Source: Candidatus Omnitrophota bacterium (GTDB lineage Bacteria > Omnitrophota > Gorgyraeia > Gygaellales > Profunditerraquicolaceae). From it: a stretch of DNA of 10,588 bases. The stretch covers positions 1 to 10,588 of the forward strand of contig JAQTVG010000017.1 in NCBI GenBank assembly GCA_028706895.1. Reading direction: 5' to 3'. A model generated the notes under the pieces. The model did not search any database. It was given only the letters and a program-made list of their open reading frames with translations, and was not told where the DNA came from. The position numbers were made by a program, and so were the translations under genes. Positions 6,049 to 10,588 of this stretch are shown here, in pieces; position 1 is the stretch's first letter; each line of letters begins with the position of its first letter.

Positions 6049-6474
6049 ATGGCAAAAAAAGTAGTCGCACAGATTAAATTACATGTCCCGGGAGCTCAGG
6101 CAAACCCTGCTCCTCCGGTTGGCCCTGCTTTAGGCCAGCACGGCGTGAATATTATGCAGTTCTGCAAACAGTTTAATGACCAGACCAAGGGCAGAGAGGG
6201 TTTAATTTTACCTGTAGTTATAAGCGTTCACGATGACCGGACCTTCAGTTTTATTATTAAAAGCCCTCCGTCATCAGTCCTTATCAAGCGCGCGGCAAAC
6301 CTGGCTAAGGCATCAGGCACAAGCGGCAAAGAGATTATAGGTAAGATAACAAGGAAACAGGTTGAAGAGATTGCGAAACAAAAAGCAAAAGACCTGAATA
6401 CCACCGATATGGAACAGGCGGTTAAAGTTATAACAGGCACAGCCAGAAGTATGGGTATAGTCGTAGAGGGTTAA
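6049..6474 (+). CDS. rplK: 50S ribosomal protein L11
   Basis: L11 binds the GTPase-associated region of 23S rRNA at the base of the stalk and takes part in elongation-factor function and RelA activation. The 141-residue length is standard. The N-terminal domain carries ANPAPPVGPALGQHGVNIMQ (residues 17-36), including the proline-rich patch that meets thiopeptide antibiotics. The C-terminal RNA-binding domain has PPSSVLIKRAA and KDLNTTDMEQAVKVITGTAR, ending in SMGIVVEG. The ATG is 3 nt after nusG with no Shine-Dalgarno. No L1-binding leader of the classical kind can fit between the two genes. Confidence 0.98.
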   Translation: MAKKVVAQIKLHVPGAQANPAPPVGPALGQHGVNIMQFCKQFNDQTKGREGLILPVVISVHDDRTFSFIIKSPPSSVLIKRAANLAKASGTSGKEIIGKITRKQVEEIAKQKAKDLNTTDMEQAVKVITGTARSMGIVVEG

Positions 6475-6480
6475 GATTTT

Positions 6481-7161
6481 ATGAAGACACATAGCAAACG
6501 TTATAAAGAATCCGAGAAAGAAATTGACAGGGAAAAGATGTACCAGCTTAAAGAGGCAGTAGCTGTTTTAAAGAAAATGAAGCCGCCTAAGTTTGATTCA
6601 TCCGTTGACCTGCATTTCAGCCTTAATGTTGACCCTAAAAAATCCGACCAGATGGTGCGCGGTACCGTGGTGCTGCCGCACGGCACAGGCAAAAAAGTAA
6701 GGGTAGCTGTTTTTTGTAAAGGTGAAAGCGAGAAATTAGCCAAGGAAGCAAACGCCGATTACGTAGGCGGTAATGACCTTATAGATAAAGTTTCCGGCGG
6801 GTTCCTGGATTTTGATTGCGCTATCGCGACCCCGGACATGATGAAAGATTTGAGCAAGCTTGGCAAGGTTCTCGGCCCCCGCGGCCTTATGCCCAGCCCA
6901 AAGACAGGCACAGTAACTAATGATGTCGTGAAAGCAATTGAAGATGTGCGTAAAGGTAAAGTTGAATTCCGCGTGGATAAACAGGGCGGCATACATTTGT
7001 CTGTCGGGAAAATTTCTTTTACGGAAGACAAAATATACGAAAATGCCTTCCGTGTAATTGAAATGATAAATGAGGCAAAGCCGGCATCGGTTAAAGGCAA
7101 GTTTATAAAAAGCGCTTTTATATCATCAACCATGAACTGCGGGTTGAAACTTTCAGCTTAA
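6481..7161 (+). CDS. rplA: 50S ribosomal protein L1
   Basis: L1 forms the mobile L1 stalk of the large subunit, which steers deacylated tRNA out of the E site. In many bacteria L1 also represses its own mRNA. The product has 226 residues, close to the usual 225-235. Recognisable parts are HSKRYKE near the start, FDSSVDLHFSLNVDPKKSDQ, the segment GTVVLPHGTGKKVRVAVF, and the hallmark LGPRGLMPSPKTGTVT. The C-terminal lobe ends with KGKFIKSAFISSTMNCGLKL. The ATG follows rplK by 6 nt; a GAGGG about 10 nt upstream, inside the end of rplK, can act as ribosome site. The next gene starts 2 nt after its stop. Confidence 0.98.
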   Translation: MKTHSKRYKESEKEIDREKMYQLKEAVAVLKKMKPPKFDSSVDLHFSLNVDPKKSDQMVRGTVVLPHGTGKKVRVAVFCKGESEKLAKEANADYVGGNDLIDKVSGGFLDFDCAIATPDMMKDLSKLGKVLGPRGLMPSPKTGTVTNDVVKAIEDVRKGKVEFRVDKQGGIHLSVGKISFTEDKIYENAFRVIEMINEAKPASVKGKFIKSAFISSTMNCGLKLSA

Positions 7162-7163
7162 AA

Positions 7164-7691
7164 ATGAAAAAACTTGGCTCATTATTCAGGGAAACCCTGG
7201 AAGATAATATAAAAAAGGAATTAAAAGCTTCCGACAGCGTATTTATTATAAAGTATTCTAAATTATCAAGCCCTGATTTAACCGCCCTTAGGCAGTCGCT
7301 GAAAGATTCAAAAGCCAACCTTTTTGTAGCAAAGAACAGCGTCGCAAGGCGTGCTTTAAAAGAAATGAAGCTTGAGGAGATGGTTAAGTTTGTAGACGGG
7401 CCCTGCGGTTTGGTATTCGCCAAGGGAGAACCCGTAGAGACGTCGCGCGCGTTATACACTTTTTATCGCGACCATGAGAATTTAAAACTGGAATGCGGCT
7501 TTTTAGAAAATAGATTACTGGAAACCAAAGATATTGTGGCTATGGCCAAGCTTCCTACCAAGGAAGTTTTAAGGGGCCAGGTTGTAATGGCTTTAAATTC
7601 ACCGATAACAGGATTGGTTTACGTATTAAAACAAACGCTGACAAAGTTTATTTACTGCATTGACCAGATAAAGAATAAAAAAACAACCTAA
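7164..7691 (+). CDS. rplJ: 50S ribosomal protein L10
   Basis: L10 anchors the L7/L12 dimers to the ribosome and completes the stalk base with L11. The 175-residue product has the normal layout. The N-terminal rRNA-binding domain includes SVFIIKYSKLSSPDLTALRQ and LFVAKNSVARRALKE, followed by VDGPCGLVFAKGEPVETSRA. The C-terminal helix that binds L12 is in the stretch NSPITGLVYVLKQTLTKFIY and the residues after it. The start lies 2 nt after the rplA stop with no Shine-Dalgarno, so translation probably depends on ribosomes finishing rplA. A free-standing L10-L12 repressor site of the E. coli type has no intergenic space here. It could only lie inside the end of rplA. Confidence 0.97.
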   Translation: MKKLGSLFRETLEDNIKKELKASDSVFIIKYSKLSSPDLTALRQSLKDSKANLFVAKNSVARRALKEMKLEEMVKFVDGPCGLVFAKGEPVETSRALYTFYRDHENLKLECGFLENRLLETKDIVAMAKLPTKEVLRGQVVMALNSPITGLVYVLKQTLTKFIYCIDQIKNKKTT

Positions 7692-7705
7692 TTAAAAAGG
7701 GAAAA

Positions 7706-7711
7706 GGGAGG
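7706..7711 (+). promoter_or_regulatory. Strong Shine-Dalgarno of rplL
   Basis: GGGAGG ends four bases before the rplL ATG and sits in a purine-rich run that begins near 7693. It is the only strong, canonical ribosome-binding site among the protein genes in this window. It supports the ATG at 7716 as the start. It also fits the need for several L7/L12 copies per ribosome against one L10. Confidence 0.85.
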
Positions 7712-7715
7712 AAAA

Positions 7716-8102
7716 ATGGCTAACGAAAAATTGGACGAATTAATAAAATCCATAGAGGGCATGTCTGTATTGGAGCTTGCAGATTTGGTAAAAGCCCTTG
7801 AGGAGAAATTCGGTGTTTCAGCTATGCCTATGATGGCTGCTCCGGCAGCAGGAGGAGCGGCAGCTGGTGCTGCGCCTGCAGCTGAAGAGAAGAGCGCTTT
7901 TACAGTGGTTTTGGCCAGCGCAGGTGCTAATAAAATAGCAGTCATAAAAGAAGTAAGGACAATGACAAGCCTGGGTTTAAAGGAAGCCAAGGATTTGGTA
8001 GACGCGGCACCTAAACCTGTTAAAGAAGGCGTGCCCAAGGAAGAAGCTGAAGAGATGAAGAAGAAGCTTGAAGCTGCCGGCGCTACAGTTGAATTAAAAT
8101 AA
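7716..8102 (+). CDS. rplL: 50S ribosomal protein L7/L12
   Basis: L7/L12 is the multicopy stalk protein that recruits and stimulates the translational GTPases. The 128-residue product has three parts. A helical dimerisation domain occupies residues 1-32 (LIKSIEGMSVLELADLVKAL). A flexible hinge rich in Ala, Gly and Pro runs over about residues 36-56. The globular C-terminal domain fills the rest, with the factor-binding surface around KIAVIKEVRTMTSLGLKEAK and the end LEAAGATVELK. Domain order and length are typical. It lies 24 nt after rplJ. The alanine-rich hinge produces a long open frame on the opposite strand that is not a gene. Confidence 0.98.
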   Translation: MANEKLDELIKSIEGMSVLELADLVKALEEKFGVSAMPMMAAPAAGGAAAGAAPAAEEKSAFTVVLASAGANKIAVIKEVRTMTSLGLKEAKDLVDAAPKPVKEGVPKEEAEEMKKKLEAAGATVELK

Positions 8103-8119
8103 CACAATAATAAAGTTTT

Positions 8120-8139
8120 CCCCGGGCGGGGGTTGCCCG
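8120..8139 (+). promoter_or_regulatory. GC-rich hairpin in the rplL-rpoB gap, possible attenuator or processing site
   Basis: Within the 75-nt gap, CGGGC (8123-8127) can pair with GCCCG (8135-8139) around a loop of GGGGGTT. An alternative pairing is CCCC (8120-8123) with GGGG (8128-8131). No T-tract follows, so it is not an intrinsic terminator. In E. coli the same gap holds a partial terminator and an RNase III site that reduce rpoB expression relative to rplL. A similar role here is only a suggestion from position and GC content. Confidence 0.4.
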
Positions 8140-8177
8140 TCATAAGATAAACGTAATTTTGGAGATTTGCAAAAAAC

Positions 8178-10588
8178 ATGAGTGTTACTAAAACTAAAAA
8201 TTTTGCAAGGTTTAAAGACGTTTACGATTTACCTAACCTTTTAGATATACAGCTGGAGTCTTACGAGGAATTCCTGCAGATGGATATTCCCTGGCAGGAT
8301 AGGAAACATCAGGGGCTGCAGGAAGTGTTCCTTGATATATTCCCCATAGAGAATCCGACCCGTACGGTAAGGCTTGAGTTTATCAGCTATTCTTTAGGTA
8401 AGCCCAAGTATGATATTACGGAGTCCATAAGACGTTCCCTTACCTTTGCCGCCCCCCTTAAAGTAAAATTCAGGTTAATCACACCCAAAGAAATCAAAGA
8501 GCAGGATGCCTATTTCGGCGAAATACCATTAATGACCAAGACCGGGACGTTTATTATCAACGGTGACGAAAGAGTGGTAGTAAGCCAGTTGCAACGCTCT
8601 CCGGGTGTATCTTTTGAAGAAGAGAGCCATCCTACAGGCAAGAAGATATTTTATGGCCGTATTGTCCCTTACCGCGGGGCATGGCTTGAGTTTAAATATG
8701 ATTTATCAGAAACCATATTGGCATATGTTGACAGGAGAAGGAATTTCCCCGCTACCCAGCTGTTAAGGATACTCGGTTTTTCTACAGACCAGGAAATCAT
8801 TGCGGCATTTGGGAAAGAGTACCCGGAGATAACCAATACTTTAAAGAAAGATTATACCAAGAATAAAGAAGAAGCGCATTTAGATTTCTACCGCAAGATG
8901 CGGCCTACGGAACCCGTGACCAAAGAAGCGGCAGAAGGTTTATTTTACAGATTATTCTTTGATCCTAACAGATACGATCTGGAAAGAGCCGGTAGGTTTA
9001 TCCTCAACAGAAAATTAGGGATGGATGTTTCTCTGGAGAAGAGAATCCTTGATTCTGCTACAGTTATTAAGGTAATAGAATATCTGATTAAATTGAAATC
9101 AGGTGAAGGTAAAATTGACGATATAGACCATTTAGGCAACCGCAGGATAAAGACAGTCGGAGAATTGGTTCAGAACCAGGTAAGGATAGGCTTTAGCCGC
9201 ATTGAGCGCTCAATAAGGGAGCGTTTAAGCTTGCTGGGTGATTTTGACAGCATAAGCGTGCATTATTTAATAAATTCAAAGTTATTATCCAACCAGATAC
9301 GCGATTTCTTTACCCGTAGCCAGCTCTCCCAATTTATGGACCAGATAAATCCTTTGGCGGAAATGACTCATAAGCGCAGGTTGTCTGCTTTAGGCCCCGG
9401 AGGTTTATCGCGTGAACGCGCAGGTTTTGAAGTCAGGGATATCCACCAGTCGCATTATGGCAGGATTTGTCCTATTGAAACACCTGAAGGCCCGAATATC
9501 GGCTTAATCGCTTCGCTTAGTAATTATGCTCGTGTGAATTCTTTAGGATTACTTGAAACTCCTTACAGAAAAGTAGAGGATGGCAGGGTTACGCGTAAAG
9601 TTGAATATTTAACTGCGGATATTGAAGAAGATAAAATGATTGCGCAGGCAAATGCCCCGATAGATAACGAGGGCCATTTCCTGGAGCGTGAAATTTCCTG
9701 CCGTTTTAAGGGTGATTTCCCCAGGGTCAGCCCGAAACAGGTAGAATATATGGATGTTTCTCCCAAGCAGCTTGTTTCTGTAGCTGCTTCTTTAATTCCT
9801 TTCTTGGAACACGATGATGCTAACCGCGCGTTGATGGGTTCAAATATGCAGAGGCAGGCGGTACCCTTGATGATTACTGAAGCTCCTATAGTGGGCACTG
9901 CTATGGAAGGCAAAGTTGCCGTTGATTCCGGGACAGTGGTTGTAGCTGAAGATTCAGGCAAAGTAACGGCTGTTGACGCAGCTTCTATAACTATAGGTAA
10001 GAAGACATACTGGCTCAATAAATTTTTACGCACAAATGCCGACACATGTTTAAATCAAAGGCCGTTAGTGAAATTGGGCGAGCATGTTGAAAAAGGGCAG
10101 GTTATTGCTGATGGAACAGCTACCAGAAACGGGAACCTTGCTTTAGGAAAGAATTTATTATGCGCTTTTATGCCTTGGCGCGGATATAATTTTGAAGATG
10201 CTATCCTGGTGAGCGACAATATAGCCAAGATGGATTCATTTACATCTATACATGTTGAAAAATTTGAAATTGAAGCTACGGAAACACGCCTCGGCAATGA
10301 AGAAATAACCCGCGATATACCCAATGTAAGCGAAGAGTCTTTAAGGAATTTGGATGAAACAGGTATTATCCGTATCGGCGCAGAGGTAATTGCGGGGGAT
10401 ATACTGGTAGGAAAAGTTACGCCCAAGACTGAATCTGAACTTTCTCCAGAAGAGAGGCTCTTGCGCGCCATATTCGGCGAGAAGGCCGGCGATGTGCGCG
10501 ATACTTCTTTAACCGTTCCGCCGGGTGTTGAGGGCGTTATAATAGATGTGCATGTGTTCCAGCGCAAAGAGCGCGGCAGGAAATCCAA
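8178..10588 (+). CDS. rpoB: DNA-directed RNA polymerase subunit beta (partial, 3' end beyond window)
   Basis: This frame is open from the ATG at 8178 to the window end, giving 803 full codons of a protein usually 1,200-1,350 long. A GGAG at 8161-8164 lies upstream of the ATG at a rather long distance. Beta forms the catalytic pincer of RNA polymerase. Visible landmarks are FINGDERVVVSQLQRSPGV-like sequence in the beta1/protrusion region, preceded by IKE (106-108), the motif contacted by Mfd. The rifampicin region is SQLSQFMDQINPLAEMTHKR (381-400), followed by ALGPGGLSRERAGFEVRD and PIETPEGPNIGL. Later come AVPLMITEAP and PWRGYNFEDAILVSD with E673 and D674. Numbering runs 128 behind E. coli at the rifampicin site, consistent with absence of the enterobacterial insertion in the beta2 lobe. 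The usual rifampicin-contact residues are present, but the N518 equivalent is isoleucine. Confidence 0.98.
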   Translation, partial: MSVTKTKNFARFKDVYDLPNLLDIQLESYEEFLQMDIPWQDRKHQGLQEVFLDIFPIENPTRTVRLEFISYSLGKPKYDITESIRRSLTFAAPLKVKFRLITPKEIKEQDAYFGEIPLMTKTGTFIINGDERVVVSQLQRSPGVSFEEESHPTGKKIFYGRIVPYRGAWLEFKYDLSETILAYVDRRRNFPATQLLRILGFSTDQEIIAAFGKEYPEITNTLKKDYTKNKEEAHLDFYRKMRPTEPVTKEAAEGLFYRLFFDPNRYDLERAGRFILNRKLGMDVSLEKRILDSATVIKVIEYLIKLKSGEGKIDDIDHLGNRRIKTVGELVQNQVRIGFSRIERSIRERLSLLGDFDSISVHYLINSKLLSNQIRDFFTRSQLSQFMDQINPLAEMTHKRRLSALGPGGLSRERAGFEVRDIHQSHYGRICPIETPEGPNIGLIASLSNYARVNSLGLLETPYRKVEDGRVTRKVEYLTADIEEDKMIAQANAPIDNEGHFLEREISCRFKGDFPRVSPKQVEYMDVSPKQLVSVAASLIPFLEHDDANRALMGSNMQRQAVPLMITEAPIVGTAMEGKVAVDSGTVVVAEDSGKVTAVDAASITIGKKTYWLNKFLRTNADTCLNQRPLVKLGEHVEKGQVIADGTATRNGNLALGKNLLCAFMPWRGYNFEDAILVSDNIAKMDSFTSIHVEKFEIEATETRLGNEEITRDIPNVSEESLRNLDETGIIRIGAEVIAGDILVGKVTPKTESELSPEERLLRAIFGEKAGDVRDTSLTVPPGVEGVIIDVHVFQRKERGRKS

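Noticed and set aside
7688..8179. A 163-residue minus-strand frame rich in Ala and Ser opposite rplL
   Set aside because: It mirrors the GC-rich alanine hinge of L7/L12 and has no recognisable motif or independent ribosome site.
9563..10588. Two minus-strand frames of 160 and 177 residues at the right end
   Set aside because: They lie opposite the continuous rpoB frame, whose motifs are unmistakable, so they are shadows.

Overview
This window looks like chromosomal core-gene DNA from a Gram-negative-type (diderm) bacterium of moderately low GC. All genes are on the + strand. The evidence for a diderm is a SurA-type periplasmic chaperone next to pdxA and rsmA. The general flavour of the proteins (Mfd helicase core, NusG, ribosomal proteins, RpoB) made me think of a little-cultured lineage such as Omnitrophota in the PVC neighbourhood. 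That placement is an impression from memory and not a computed result.

The left half (1-4661) starts with the tail of an upstream transcript ending in a clear intrinsic terminator (21-70). It is followed by a tightly packed run mfd - surA-like - pdxA - rsmA, with overlaps or gaps of 8 nt or less. surA-pdxA-rsmA is the same order as in enterobacteria. The mfd gene is unusual: it encodes only a remnant of the UvrB-like region, the RNA-polymerase interaction domain and the RecG-like translocase. The UvrA-binding N-terminus, the D3 domain and the C-terminal autoinhibitory domain are missing.

The right half (4662-10588) is the transcription/translation supercluster. A near-consensus sigma-70-type promoter (TTGACA - 17 nt - TATACT) opens a leader of about 200 nt with strong potential for long-range RNA pairing. 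Then come tRNA-Thr(GGT), rpmG, tRNA-Trp(CCA), secE, nusG, rplK, rplA, rplJ, rplL and rpoB, which runs off the end of the window after 803 full codons. The tuf gene that commonly sits between tRNA-Thr and rpmG is absent. Gaps between protein genes from secE to rplJ are 6 nt or less, leaving no intergenic space for the classical L1 and L10 autoregulatory leaders. Only rplL has a canonical strong Shine-Dalgarno, in line with its higher stoichiometry in the ribosome.

Together the cluster supplies the core RNA polymerase beta subunit, its elongation factor NusG, an RNAP-displacing Mfd-like translocase, the L11/L1/L10/L12 stalk region of the 50S subunit, the SecE translocon subunit and the 16S dimethyltransferase. 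I see no mobile element, CRISPR array, defence system or integron here. The items most worth following up are the stripped-down Mfd and the structured leader RNA.
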